In this document: positions 7,993-16,459 of the stretch, in pieces | How positions within the stretch are numbered: the first letter of the stretch is position 1 | How the letters are laid out: every line of letters starts with the position of its first letter | Translations under genes and position numbers: made by a program | Source of the DNA: Variovorax sp. EL159 | GTDB taxonomy: Bacteria > Pseudomonadota > Gammaproteobacteria > Burkholderiales > Burkholderiaceae_C | DNA: 64,000 nt | Assembly: GCF_900100965.1 (NCBI RefSeq) | Contig: NZ_FMUJ01000012.1 | Location: 33,724-97,723, forward strand | Direction of reading: 5' to 3' | The notes under the pieces: generated by a model | The model's input: only the letters and a program-made list of their open reading frames with translations | Told to the model about the DNA's origin: nothing | Database searches by the model: none

Positions 7993-9441
7993 TCAGCGCA
8001 GCTCGCCTGCGGGCGCCGCGAAGCCACGGCCCCGCTTGGGTTCGGGTGGCAGGGGACGCAGCGTGGCGACCGTGAGCTGGTCGTCGCCGAAATACTTGGC
8101 GGCCACGGCCTGCACCTGGGCGGCCGTGACGGATTGCAGCCGGGCGACGATGCGCTCGCTGGCGTCGAGCGGCAGGCCCTGAATCCAGTTGCTGCCGAGT
8201 TCGCGCGCCTGCGCCATGACCGAGTCGCGCTTGTAGGTTTCGCTCGCCACCCATTGGGTCTTGACGCGGGCCAGTTCGGCTTCGCCCACGCCGTCCTTGG
8301 CGACGCGCGCCACCTGGGCGCGCAGCGCGGCTTCGACCGCTTCGACGGTCTTGCCGGCGGCGGGCACGCCTTCGAGCATGAAGAGCTGCGGCCCGCGGCC
8401 GATGAAGCCCGAATAGGCACCGGCCGAGTCGGCGACGCGGTCGGGGCCCTGGGTGAGCGCGCGGTCCAGGCGCGCACCGGCGTAGCCGTCGAGCACGGCG
8501 GACAGCACCACCAGCGCCCAGGCGTCGCTGTTGGTGTCGTCGATGTTCGCGAGCTGCGGCACGCGGTAGGCCAGCGACACATACGCCTGCTCGGCCGGCG
8601 CCTTGAACTCGATGCGGCGGATGCCGCGCTGCGCGGGCTCGATGCGCGGCTTGCGCGTGGGCACCGCGCGCGAGGGAATGTGGCCGTAGTACTTCTCGGC
8701 CATCGCACGCACCTGGGCCACGTCGACGTCGCCGGCCACCACCAGCACGGCGTTGGCGGGCACGTACCAGCGCTTGAAGAACTCGCGCGCATCGTCGGGC
8801 GTCATGGCGTCCAGGTCGCTCATCCAGCCGACCACCGGGCGGTGGTAGGGCGAGGCGGTGAAGACGGCGGCGTTCTGCTGCTCGCCGAGCAGCGCGCGCG
8901 GCTGGTCTTCGGTGCGCAGGCGGCGCTCTTCCTTGACGACCTCGATCTCGCGCTTGAACTCGTCGTCGGGCCACTGGTTGTTGGCGAAGCGGTCCGATTC
9001 GAGCTTCATCACCGCCTCGAGGCTGCCGACCGGGATCTGCTGGTAGTAGCCGGTGTAGTCGCGCGTGGTGAAGGCGTTTTCCTGGCCACCGAGCTGCGCC
9101 ACGCGGCGCGAGAACTCGCCGGGCTTGATGTCCTTGGTGCCCTTGAACATCATGTGTTCGAGCGCATGTGCCACGCCGGAGGTGCCGTCGACTTCGTCCA
9201 TGGAACCGACGCGGACCCAGACCATCTGCACCGCGGTCGGCGCGCGCCGGTCGGGCTGGACGATCAGCGTCATGCCGTTCGCAAGCGTGAATTGCTGAGG
9301 GCCCGGCGCGGCCGCCGTGGCGGCGGATGATGCGGCGGGAGCCGGTGTGGACTGGGCCTGCGCAGGCATGGCCCAGGACGCCGAAAGCGCCACTGCCAGC
9401 ACCGCACCAGACGCAGCACTGCGTGGCGAGAGGTGTTTCAT
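7993..9441 (-). CDS. Zinc metallopeptidase, M16 (pitrilysin) family, active subunit
   Basis: The 482-residue protein has a signal peptide ending near residue 30 (PAQAQ), a short Ala/Pro linker, and the inverted zinc motif HALEH at residues 92-96 with the downstream acidic helix LEAVMKLESDRF that supplies the third zinc ligand. It should degrade peptides in the periplasm. The next gene encodes its motif-less partner with 14 bases between them, so the two are translated from one message. The start is only 29 bases from the divergent ftsY start, so both promoters overlap the opposite gene. Confidence 0.92.
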   Translation of the reverse strand: MKHLSPRSAASGAVLAVALSASWAMPAQAQSTPAPAASSAATAAAPGPQQFTLANGMTLIVQPDRRAPTAVQMVWVRVGSMDEVDGTSGVAHALEHMMFKGTKDIKPGEFSRRVAQLGGQENAFTTRDYTGYYQQIPVGSLEAVMKLESDRFANNQWPDDEFKREIEVVKEERRLRTEDQPRALLGEQQNAAVFTASPYHRPVVGWMSDLDAMTPDDAREFFKRWYVPANAVLVVAGDVDVAQVRAMAEKYYGHIPSRAVPTRKPRIEPAQRGIRRIEFKAPAEQAYVSLAYRVPQLANIDDTNSDAWALVVLSAVLDGYAGARLDRALTQGPDRVADSAGAYSGFIGRGPQLFMLEGVPAAGKTVEAVEAALRAQVARVAKDGVGEAELARVKTQWVASETYKRDSVMAQARELGSNWIQGLPLDASERIVARLQSVTAAQVQAVAAKYFGDDQLTVATLRPLPPEPKRGRGFAAPAGELR

Positions 9442-9470
9442 AGAATGGGTCGGATTGTAAAAAGCTCCTG

Positions 9471-10775
9471 ATGTTCAGTTTCTTCAAGAAAAAACCGCCT
9501 GCCGAAACCCCGGTCGCGCCGGCGCCCCCACCGCCAGCCGCCCCTGCACCTGCACCTGCCGCCGAGCCTGCGCCCGCGCGCTCGGTGTTCTCGCCTTCGA
9601 GCTGGTTCGGCACGAAGCCGGCGGCTGAAGCAGCGCCGTCGCCCGCGCCCACGCCTGCCCCGGCACCTGTCGAGCCGGCATCGCCGCCTCCGGTGGTGGC
9701 TGCACCGCCGGCACCCGCGCCCGTCGCCTCCCCGGCACCTACTCCGGCACCGGCCCCCGTTCCGGCGCCTGCCCCCACCTTCGTTCCGCCCCCTCCCCCC
9801 GCGCCAGCCCCGGTGCCCGCACCTGCGCCGGCGCCCGTTCCGGCACCCGTTGCCGTCCAGGCGCCTGCCGCACCCGAACGCAAGAGCTGGCTCGACAAGC
9901 TCAAGACCGGCCTGCGCAAGACCGGCACCGGCATCCAGGCCGTCTTCGTCAACGCGCAGATCGACGACGCGCTGTACGAAGAACTCGAATCGGCCCTGCT
10001 GATGGCCGACACCGGCGTCAAGGCCACCGAGTACCTGCTCGACGACCTGAAGGTTCGCGTCAAGCGCCAGATGGCCACCGATGCCGCACAGGTCAAGCTG
10101 CTGCTGGCCGATGCCGTCGCCGACCTGCTCAAGCCGCTCGAAAAGCCGCTCGTCATCGGCGAGTTCACGCCGACCGTGATCATGGTGGCCGGCGTCAACG
10201 GCGCGGGCAAGACCACCTCCATCGGCAAGCTCACCAAGCACCTGGCCACCGAAGGCGCCTCGGTGCTGCTGGCCGCGGCCGACACCTTCCGGGCGGCGGC
10301 GCGCGAGCAGCTGCTGGTCTGGGCCGACCGCAACACGGTCGAGATCGTGAGCAACGAAGGCGGCGACCCTTCCGCCGTGAGCTTCGATGCGGTGAACGCC
10401 GGCAAGGCGCGCGGCAAGGACGTGGTGCTGGTCGACACCGCCGGCCGCCTGCCCACGCAGCTGCACCTGATGGACGAGCTGAAGAAGATCAAGCGCGTCG
10501 TCACCAAGGCCGACGCCACCGCACCGCACGAAGTGCTGCTGGTGATCGACGGCAACACCGGGCAGAACGCGCTCGCGCAGGTCAAGGCCTTCGACGAAAC
10601 GCTGGGCCTCACGGGCCTGATCGTGACCAAACTCGACGGCACGGCCAAGGGCGGCGTGCTGTGCGCCATCGCACGCGAGCGGCCGATTCCGGTGTACTTC
10701 ATCGGCGTGGGCGAAAAACTCGAAGACCTCGAGACCTTCAACGCACGCGAATTCGCGCAGGCCCTGCTTGGATAA
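9471..10775 (+). CDS. ftsY: Signal recognition particle receptor FtsY
   Basis: The 434-residue SRP-type GTPase docks ribosome-nascent chain complexes at the inner membrane. MFSFFKKK at the N-terminus could serve as a membrane-targeting basic patch. Residues ~9-140 are an extreme Pro/Ala-rich tract in place of the acidic A domain of E. coli. The NG domain follows: N domain from about 142, G1 GVNGAGKTTSIGK at 241-253, VDTAGRLPTQ near 320, TKLDGTAKGG near 388. A strong terminator follows. The C-terminal GTPase is fully conserved, so function is secure; only the linker is unusual. Confidence 0.97.
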   Translation: MFSFFKKKPPAETPVAPAPPPPAAPAPAPAAEPAPARSVFSPSSWFGTKPAAEAAPSPAPTPAPAPVEPASPPPVVAAPPAPAPVASPAPTPAPAPVPAPAPTFVPPPPPAPAPVPAPAPAPVPAPVAVQAPAAPERKSWLDKLKTGLRKTGTGIQAVFVNAQIDDALYEELESALLMADTGVKATEYLLDDLKVRVKRQMATDAAQVKLLLADAVADLLKPLEKPLVIGEFTPTVIMVAGVNGAGKTTSIGKLTKHLATEGASVLLAAADTFRAAAREQLLVWADRNTVEIVSNEGGDPSAVSFDAVNAGKARGKDVVLVDTAGRLPTQLHLMDELKKIKRVVTKADATAPHEVLLVIDGNTGQNALAQVKAFDETLGLTGLIVTKLDGTAKGGVLCAIARERPIPVYFIGVGEKLEDLETFNAREFAQALLG

Positions 10776-10784
10776 GAAAAGAAA

Positions 10785-10824
10785 ACGGCCCCTGCTTGCG
10801 CCGGGGCCGTTCCTTGCTTTTTTA
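10785..10824 (+). terminator. Rho-independent terminator after ftsY
   Basis: A perfect 8-base-pair stem (10785-10792 with 10803-10810, arms ACGGCCCC/GGGGCCGT) with a 10-base loop is followed by a T-rich run (10811-10824). It starts nine bases after the ftsY stop. The A-rich run before the stem means it could also stop transcription of the convergent lipoprotein gene. Confidence 0.9.
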
Positions 10825-10880
10825 TCGCTCCCTGTTCCCAGGCGTCACAGGTACCGGGCGCCTGAAACCTGATGAACCCG

Positions 10881-11876
10881 TCAGGGGCCGAATGGCCCCG
10901 TGGGCATGCACAGTGCCGGACCCGTGCAGTTGACCGGCTTGTAGTAGTAGATCTTCGAGACGCCACCCGCGCCGAGCTGCCCGACGAAGCCATAGCCGTT
11001 GGCACCCTGGGCATTGGCCTGTTGAAGAAGGTCCGCGATGGCGGGCTGCGGCGCCAGCGCCTCGTAGCTGAAGGTGGACGACTGCGAGGCGTCCCGGGCA
11101 TAGATGTTCCCGTAGCTGTACGGCCCGCGGAAGCGGAAGCCGCGGCCGCCCTTTTCGTCGAGCTGGGCCAGGAACCCGGGCTCGTCGCTGGCGGCATCCG
11201 CCACTTCGTAGGTGAAGGTCGAATTGCCGAGCGAACTCTTCTCGAAGATGGCCTGCAACGCCGTGCCGAAGGAGTAGGCAGGCGCGACGTTGTAGAAGCC
11301 TTCCGACCCCTGCGCATTGCCGCGCGCGATGTAGCCGGCCCGATCGGCTGCAGCCGCTTCGAGCCTGTAGGTGAACGTGGCCGAGGTGTCGCTGTCCTTG
11401 CGGTACATGAAGAGGTTGCTGCCGCCGGCGCTCATCGTGCCGACCCAGCGGAATCCCCTGGCGCCGGCTGCGTTGGCGTCGTTCAGGAACGTGTTCGCAT
11501 CGGTGGGTGCCGGCGTCAGTTCGTAGACATAGGTCGCATCGCCGGGCTTCACGTAGACGTTGGCGCTTCCCGGTGGCTGGTTGTTCGACAGCGGCGCCAG
11601 AAAGCGGAAGCCGCGCGCGCCCTCGGCGTTGAGGTCCGCGAGGAAGCCCGCGCGATCGCCGGCTGGCGGCAGCTGCTCGTACATGAACGTGCTGGTGGCC
11701 GGCGCGGGAGCAGGCGCGGGCGCCGGCGGTGCGGGTGGTGGCGGCGGGGGTGCAGGCGGCGGCGGCGCCACGGCGACGGGCGGGATGAAGCCACTGTTGC
11801 CACCACCGCCACCACAAGCCGCCAGAGCCATGGTCGCCGCCACTGCGGCAGCCACGGCTGCGAGTTTGAACTTCAT
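10881..11876 (-). CDS. Lipoprotein with five ~50-residue repeats
   Basis: No function is recognised. The 331-residue protein has a lipoprotein signal (lipobox LAAC, lipidated Cys21, then five Gly) and a Pro/Ala linker at about 34-60. Five repeats follow, starting near residues 63, 115, 168, 220 and 268. Each opens with T[FY]xY(E), then ~15 variable residues, then a helix-like xFLxxLNxxGARGFRFxxxxS segment. The repeat spacing is 52, 53, 52 and 48. Single units loosely resemble the DUF4177-type pattern of Tyr-rich strand plus LNxxGaxGW helix; this is only analogy. The start at 11876 gives the proper lipoprotein signal. It is probably periplasmic or outer-membrane anchored. Confidence 0.8.
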   Translation of the reverse strand: MKFKLAAVAAAVAATMALAACGGGGGNSGFIPPVAVAPPPPAPPPPPPAPPAPAPAPAPATSTFMYEQLPPAGDRAGFLADLNAEGARGFRFLAPLSNNQPPGSANVYVKPGDATYVYELTPAPTDANTFLNDANAAGARGFRWVGTMSAGGSNLFMYRKDSDTSATFTYRLEAAAADRAGYIARGNAQGSEGFYNVAPAYSFGTALQAIFEKSSLGNSTFTYEVADAASDEPGFLAQLDEKGGRGFRFRGPYSYGNIYARDASQSSTFSYEALAPQPAIADLLQQANAQGANGYGFVGQLGAGGVSKIYYYKPVNCTGPALCMPTGPFGP

Positions 11877-12035
11877 CGAGAGAAACCTCCGGGTCGTTTT
11901 GTTTGAGGACAACGCGGGCGAAGGTAAGACGCGGGAAAGATGCTCGCCAGTGTCGAAAGTCACGACACCTGCAGGCTGCATCGAAGATGGGCGCGCAGTG
12001 AATACCAATGCCTTCAGGCATCGGCTGCGCAATGG

Positions 12036-13814
12036 CTAGCGGGCGCCGGCCACCTCGGCCATGGCCTGCAGCAGCACATCGGCAACGACCGGCTTGAAGA
12101 GCACCGGCACCTTCGATTCGCGCACACGCTGCAGGCGTTCGGGCGCGGTTTCGCCGGTGATCAGCAGCAAGGGCGTGGTAGTGCCCCGCCACTGGCTGAG
12201 GCGCAGGCCCGTATCGAGGCCATCGGCGCCGTCGGCCAGCCGGTAGTCGCACACCAGCAGGTCGAAGGGACGCCCTTCGCTGCCCGCCTGCCGCAGGGCC
12301 GCGACGGCGGCAGCTTCGTCGGCCACGGCGTGCGCGTCGATGGCATGCGAGCGCAGCAGGCCGGTCATGGCCTCGCGGATTTCCAGTTCGTCGTCGAGCA
12401 ACAGCACGCGGCCCGGCAGTGCGGGGCGGCGACGCCATGGCGTGTCGGCGGCCGTCTGCGAAAGCGATCCGGCCAGCCTGCGGGCCTGCACATCGACGGC
12501 CGGCAGCACGACGCGAAAGTGCGTGCCCCGCCCCGGCCGCGAATGCATCTGCACCGGATGCCCGAGCAGGCGCGAGAGCCGCTGCACGATCGACAGGCCA
12601 ATGCCCAGGCCCCTCGAACGGTCGCGGCCCGGATTGTCGATCTGATAGAACTCCTCGAAGATGCGGCTCGACTGCTCGGGCGCGATGCCGATGCCGCTGT
12701 CGCGCACCTCGATCCACACCGCGTCGCCGCGGTCGCGCGCCGTCACCGTCACGCCCCCGCGCGCGGTGTACTTGAGCGCGTTGTCCATCAGGTTGGACAG
12801 CATGCGGTGCAGTAGTTGCGGGTCGCTGCGCACCCACAGGCCGCTGGCGCGCACGCGCAGCTGCAGCTGCTTCTGTTCGGCGCGGGCCGCGAAGGTGTGG
12901 TTGAGCGGCAGGAAGAGCGCGTCGAGTTGCACGGGCTGCGGCGCCGGCGTGATCACACCGGCGTCCAGGCGCGACACGTCGAGCATGGTGTCGAGCGACG
13001 CACCCAGCGCATTCACCGCGCGCATCAGGCGCTCGGCGTTGCGGCTCTCGGGGCGGTCGCGCAGCTCGTTCTCGAGCGCGGCGCCGAACAGCGCGATGGC
13101 ATGCAGCGGCTGGCGCAGGTCGTGGCTGGCAGTGCCGAGAAAGCGCGTCTTTTCTTCGCTTGCGCGCTCGGTGGCGGCGATCTGTTCGCCCAGCCGCGCG
13201 GCAAGCGCCTCGTTCTCGAAGCGCAGCAGGAGCGATTCGGTCAACAGCCTGTGCTGGCCGACGCCCGCGTGCAGGGTCAGCAACAGGTAGGCCGCGCTGG
13301 CGACCGCCAGAAAGAGATGCAGGCCGTCGCCCTGCCAGGCCAGCGCGGTGATCATGCCCAGCGACATGGGCATCGTGTAGCCGAACAGCGCCGCCTTCAG
13401 CGGCCACAGCGACTGCGCGGCCCGCGCGCAGCTGCCCACGATGACGGCCATCAGCAGCGAGGTCATGGGCAGGTTGTCGTGCGGCACGATGAGCCACGGC
13501 ACCACGGCCGAGACCATGCTGACCAGCGTGACCATGCGCGAGATCTTCCGCGCCCAGTACGCGCTTTCGCGCGCGGGCCTGGAAGGGTTCCAGCGCGGCG
13601 TGAAGAACACGTAGATGTCGGCCATCAGCAGGCCCGCCATCCAGAACAGCAGGCTCGGCTCTTTCAGCTGCGAATAGATGATGGAGCCGAACACCACCAC
13701 GAAAGCCATGTGGGTCAGCGTCGAGATGCCGTAGGTGCTGTAGACCGAGGCAACGTGCTCGCGCAGCACCCGCTGGCCGAGCACGGCGTCGGCGGACGGA
13801 TCGTTCGGCGTCAC
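12036..13814 (-). CDS. Hybrid sensor histidine kinase with C-terminal receiver domain
   Basis: The protein (592 residues from the GTG at 13814) has about six hydrophobic segments in the first ~190 residues and no clear extracytoplasmic sensor domain. The HisKA domain carries ASHDLRQPLHA with phospho-acceptor His231, a motif variant common in Burkholderiales hybrid kinases. The HATPase domain shows NLMDNALKYT, DSGIGI and RGLGIGL. A receiver domain occupies about the last 120 residues (LLLDDE, LVCDYRLADGADG, VLFKPV). The start lies 11 bases after the stop of the response regulator gene, so the pair is one operon. The signal is unknown. Confidence 0.9.
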   Translation of the reverse strand: MTPNDPSADAVLGQRVLREHVASVYSTYGISTLTHMAFVVVFGSIIYSQLKEPSLLFWMAGLLMADIYVFFTPRWNPSRPARESAYWARKISRMVTLVSMVSAVVPWLIVPHDNLPMTSLLMAVIVGSCARAAQSLWPLKAALFGYTMPMSLGMITALAWQGDGLHLFLAVASAAYLLLTLHAGVGQHRLLTESLLLRFENEALAARLGEQIAATERASEEKTRFLGTASHDLRQPLHAIALFGAALENELRDRPESRNAERLMRAVNALGASLDTMLDVSRLDAGVITPAPQPVQLDALFLPLNHTFAARAEQKQLQLRVRASGLWVRSDPQLLHRMLSNLMDNALKYTARGGVTVTARDRGDAVWIEVRDSGIGIAPEQSSRIFEEFYQIDNPGRDRSRGLGIGLSIVQRLSRLLGHPVQMHSRPGRGTHFRVVLPAVDVQARRLAGSLSQTAADTPWRRRPALPGRVLLLDDELEIREAMTGLLRSHAIDAHAVADEAAAVAALRQAGSEGRPFDLLVCDYRLADGADGLDTGLRLSQWRGTTTPLLLITGETAPERLQRVRESKVPVLFKPVVADVLLQAMAEVAGAR

Positions 13815-13825
13815 GACCGGTCCGC

Positions 13826-14533
13826 TCAATGCAGGGTGCTGATCAACTGGGCGCGCGAGCGCATGCCGAACAGCAGCAGGATGGTCGAGACATGGTTCTT
13901 CACGGTGCCTTCGCTCAGGTTGGCAAGCTGGGCGATTTCCTTGTTGGCCTTGCCTTCGAGCACCCACTGCAGCACCTGCATCTGGCGCGGCGTGAGCTCC
14001 TGCCAGGCGCTGGCGTGGGCGAATTCCGCATAGCCGCTGAGCGACTTGGGCAGCGCCGGCGGCAGTTCCGCCGTGTCGGGATCGAGCAGGCCGCAGGCGC
14101 GGATGAAGCTCACCACTTCCTTCAGGTCGGCCGACTTGGGCAGGAACGCGGCGGCCCCGAGCGCGAGCACGCCCTGCGCCAGCGTGCTGCTGCCGGTGCC
14201 CGAAAGCACCACGATGCGCGCCGCCGGAAAGCGCCGGCGGAACTCGGCCACGCCGCTCAGGCCGTGCGTGTCGGGCAGCGCCAGGTCGAGCAGCACGAGG
14301 CCGATACTGGCCTGGTGGATTTCGTACAGGGCCAGCGCGTCGGCGACGTTGCCGGCCTCGAAGACCTCGATCCGGGCACCGGAGGACGTGGCCTGCGCCT
14401 GCACCAGCGCGCAGACGCCAAGGCGCAGCAGGTCGTGGTCGTCGACGACGAGGATCGCGTTCGCCGCGCGGGTGGGCGTGCCGCTCCCGGCAGCGGGAGG
14501 GACGGGCGTGGGGGAAGAGTCGTAGGGAGCCAC
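13826..14533 (-). CDS. NarL/FixJ-type response regulator
   Basis: The 235-residue protein has a receiver domain (VVDDHDLLRLGV, phospho-acceptor Asp83 in LVLLDLALPD, Lys in FLPKSADLK) and a C-terminal LuxR-type helix-turn-helix (LTPRQMQVLQWVLEGKANKEIAQ and LSEGTVKNHVSTI). Start codon is GTG. It precedes the hybrid kinase gene by 11 bases on the same strand and is the likely output protein of that phosphorelay. Targets are not visible; the Mpo1-like gene is divergent across a 175-base gap. Confidence 0.92.
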   Translation of the reverse strand: MAPYDSSPTPVPPAAGSGTPTRAANAILVVDDHDLLRLGVCALVQAQATSSGARIEVFEAGNVADALALYEIHQASIGLVLLDLALPDTHGLSGVAEFRRRFPAARIVVLSGTGSSTLAQGVLALGAAAFLPKSADLKEVVSFIRACGLLDPDTAELPPALPKSLSGYAEFAHASAWQELTPRQMQVLQWVLEGKANKEIAQLANLSEGTVKNHVSTILLLFGMRSRAQLISTLH

Positions 14534-14708
14534 GCGTTTGATCTTAGCGGCGCGACGGGCGGGCGACAGTGCCCTAAGTCACGACGGTGCGGCGGTGGTA
14601 CCGCCCTTTGGCGCTCTCGGGCAGCGCTTGCCACGGCGCCTTGCAATGGGCACCATCGCCACCGTCACATGCATCGCGCCGCATCGAACGGTGAACCGGA
14701 GACCTGTC

Positions 14709-15173
14709 ATGACGCACACCGCCGCCGCCCCGCTGGCTTCGAGCGACCGCAAGGTCGACCGCCTGCTCGCCCACTACGAGGAGAGCCACCGCAACCCGAG
14801 CAACGAGCTGATTCACTTCATCGCCATCCCGGCGATCATGCTGAGCATCGTCGGCCTACTGTTCGCGATCCACCCGTGGGTGGCCTACGTTTTCGTGGCG
14901 GCCAGCCTTGTCTACTACGCGCTGCTGCGCGCGCCGGCGTTCCTCGTGACCATGCTGGTGCTGACTGCGCTGGCCCTGGTGGTGGTGCATGCGATGGGCG
15001 GGCTGGTGCTGCCCGTGTCGGCGGCCATCTTCGTGGTGGCGTGGATCTTCCAGTTCATCGGGCACAAGCTCGAAGGCAAGAAGCCGTCGTTCTTCGAGGA
15101 CCTGCAGTACCTCTGGGTCGGCCCGCTCTTCGTGCTGTCGAAGCTGTTCCTGAAGCTCGGCATCCGCTGGTAG
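14709..15173 (+). CDS. Mpo1-like (DUF962) membrane protein
   Basis: The 154-residue protein has four hydrophobic helices and the DUF962/Mpo1 conserved residues: an N-terminal HYEESHRNPSNELIHFIAIP and a C-terminal FQFIGHKLEGKKPSFFEDL with LWVGP. Yeast Mpo1 is an Fe2+-dependent dioxygenase that shortens 2-hydroxy fatty acids, and the conserved histidines are its metal ligands. Bacterial members are mostly uncharacterised. The ATG at 14709 is chosen because conservation starts right after it. It is divergent from the two-component operon. Confidence 0.85.
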   Translation: MTHTAAAPLASSDRKVDRLLAHYEESHRNPSNELIHFIAIPAIMLSIVGLLFAIHPWVAYVFVAASLVYYALLRAPAFLVTMLVLTALALVVVHAMGGLVLPVSAAIFVVAWIFQFIGHKLEGKKPSFFEDLQYLWVGPLFVLSKLFLKLGIRW

Positions 15174-15434
15174 CTTGCGCCGGCCGGCCCGAGACGTGCA
15201 ATTCGCTCGATCACGGGGAAATGCATCGGTCACCCGATGGCGCTTGACGGTGCAGGCAGGCCGGGCCTGATGCGTCGGCGATGCACCACAAAAATGTGAC
15301 TTAATGCAAAATCAAGCACTGCCTGCCGCCCGCCGGCAACTGAAACGGCCGAGCGGGGTCCTAGGGAAAAGGCGGCCAAGCGCCTCCCAAGCCTGAGGCT
15401 ATCGCCGCGATAGAAACTCAAGGGAACCCTTGGT
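15174..15434. other. Non-coding stretch upstream of rpoH
   Basis: No gene is seen between the Mpo1-like gene and the rpoH promoter. Two short perfect palindromes sit near its right end: ATCGC-C-GCGAT at 15401-15411 and CAAGGG-AA-CCCTTG at 15419-15432. The second ends two bases before the CIRCE element. Either could be an additional operator, but neither matches a site I can name. Confidence 0.5.
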
Positions 15435-15461
15435 TTAGCACTCCCTCTAACCGAGTGCTAA
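15435..15461 (+). promoter_or_regulatory. CIRCE operator (HrcA-binding site) at rpoH
   Basis: The sequence is TTAGCACTC, nine bases, GAGTGCTAA: a perfect match to the CIRCE consensus, 27 bases in all. HrcA represses heat-shock genes through CIRCE in many bacteria. Here it stands 28 bases before the chosen rpoH start and covers the probable promoter, so HrcA should repress rpoH itself. The pattern match is certain; regulation is inferred. Confidence 0.95.
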
Positions 15462-15464
15462 TAT
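15435..15464 (+). promoter_or_regulatory. Probable sigma70 promoter of rpoH, embedded in CIRCE
   Basis: A good -10 hexamer TAATAT (15459-15464) overlaps the right CIRCE arm. With an 18-base spacer the -35 position is TTAGCA (15435-15440), in the left arm. Transcription would start near 15471, downstream of the in-frame ATG at 15463, which excludes that ATG as the translation start from this promoter. Confidence 0.55.
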
Positions 15465-15489
15465 GGCCAACACTAAGGAGTTTCCCCTG

Positions 15490-16431
15490 ATGACAACGCT
15501 GTCTGGAGTCTCTGCCAACCAGCTGGCCGTCGCCAATCCATGGTCGATGGTCCCCCCGCTGGGTAACCTGGATGCCTACATTTCGGCCGCCAACCGCCTG
15601 CCGCTGCTCACGCTCGAAGAAGAGCAGGGCTTCGCACGCAAGTTGCGCGACCAGAACGACCTCGACGCCGCCGGTGCGCTGATCCTGTCGCACCTGCGCC
15701 TCGTGGTCTCCATTTCCCGCCAGTACCTGGGCTACGGGCTGCCGCACGGCGACCTGATCCAGGAAGGCAACGTGGGCCTGATGAAGGCCGTGAAGCGTTT
15801 CGACCCCGACCAGGGCGTGCGGCTGGTGAGCTACGCCATGCACTGGATCAAGGCCGAGATCCACGAGTACATCCTGAAGAACTGGCGCATGGTCAAGGTC
15901 GCGACGACCAAGGCCCAGCGCAAGCTGTTCTTCAACCTGCGGTCCATGAAGCAGGGTTTCAAGGCCGACTCGGCCGCGGCCGACAACGGCACGCACCGCG
16001 AGACGCTGAGCCCCGACGAGGTGTCGCAGATGGCGACCCGGCTCAACGTCAAGCCTGAAGAAGTGCTCGAGATGGAAACCCGCCTGTCGGGCGGCGACGT
16101 GCTGCTCGATCCGGGTCCGTCGGACGACGGCGACGAAGGCTTCGGCCCGATCGCCTACCTGGCCGACGCCACGCAGGAGCCGACCGCCCTGCTCGAATCG
16201 CAGCAGCGTGATCGCCTGTCGAGCGACGGCATCGCCACCGCGCTCGAAGCGCTGGACGACCGCAGCCGCCGCATCGTGGAAGAACGCTGGCTCAAGGTCA
16301 ACGACGACGGTTCGGGCGGCATGACGCTGCACGACTTGGCCGCCGTGTACGGCGTGAGCGCCGAGCGCATTCGCCAGATCGAAGTCGCTGCCATGAAGAA
16401 GATGAAGAAGGCACTCGCCGACTACGCATAA
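15490..16431 (+). CDS. rpoH: RNA polymerase heat-shock sigma factor RpoH (sigma32)
   Basis: The 313-residue protein has sigma70-family region 2 (LRLVVSISRQYLGYGLPHGDLIQEGN, then YAMHWIKAEIHEYI), the RpoH-box QRKLFFNLR specific to sigma32, and region 4 with the helix-turn-helix LHDLAAVYGVSAERIRQIE. It directs transcription of chaperone and protease genes. The start at 15490 is chosen over the in-frame ATG at 15463 because AAGGAG (15475-15480) sits nine bases upstream and because 15463 falls inside the -10 hexamer. The perfect CIRCE upstream implies an HrcA-to-sigma32 cascade. A strong terminator follows. Confidence 0.96.
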   Translation: MTTLSGVSANQLAVANPWSMVPPLGNLDAYISAANRLPLLTLEEEQGFARKLRDQNDLDAAGALILSHLRLVVSISRQYLGYGLPHGDLIQEGNVGLMKAVKRFDPDQGVRLVSYAMHWIKAEIHEYILKNWRMVKVATTKAQRKLFFNLRSMKQGFKADSAAADNGTHRETLSPDEVSQMATRLNVKPEEVLEMETRLSGGDVLLDPGPSDDGDEGFGPIAYLADATQEPTALLESQQRDRLSSDGIATALEALDDRSRRIVEERWLKVNDDGSGGMTLHDLAAVYGVSAERIRQIEVAAMKKMKKALADYA

Positions 16432-16459
16432 GCAACTGCTTTTGCCCTCTTCCTGAACG

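Noticed and set aside
6632..11317. A single open frame of about 1,560 codons on the minus strand
   Set aside because: It runs antisense through ftsY and out of frame through the first M16 peptidase; only its end (6632-7978) matches a protein family. It exists because stop codons are rare in this GC-rich DNA.
15463..15489. Upstream ATG that would lengthen RpoH by nine residues
   Set aside because: It overlaps the -10 hexamer and CIRCE arm and lacks a ribosome-binding site, whereas AAGGAG precedes 15490.
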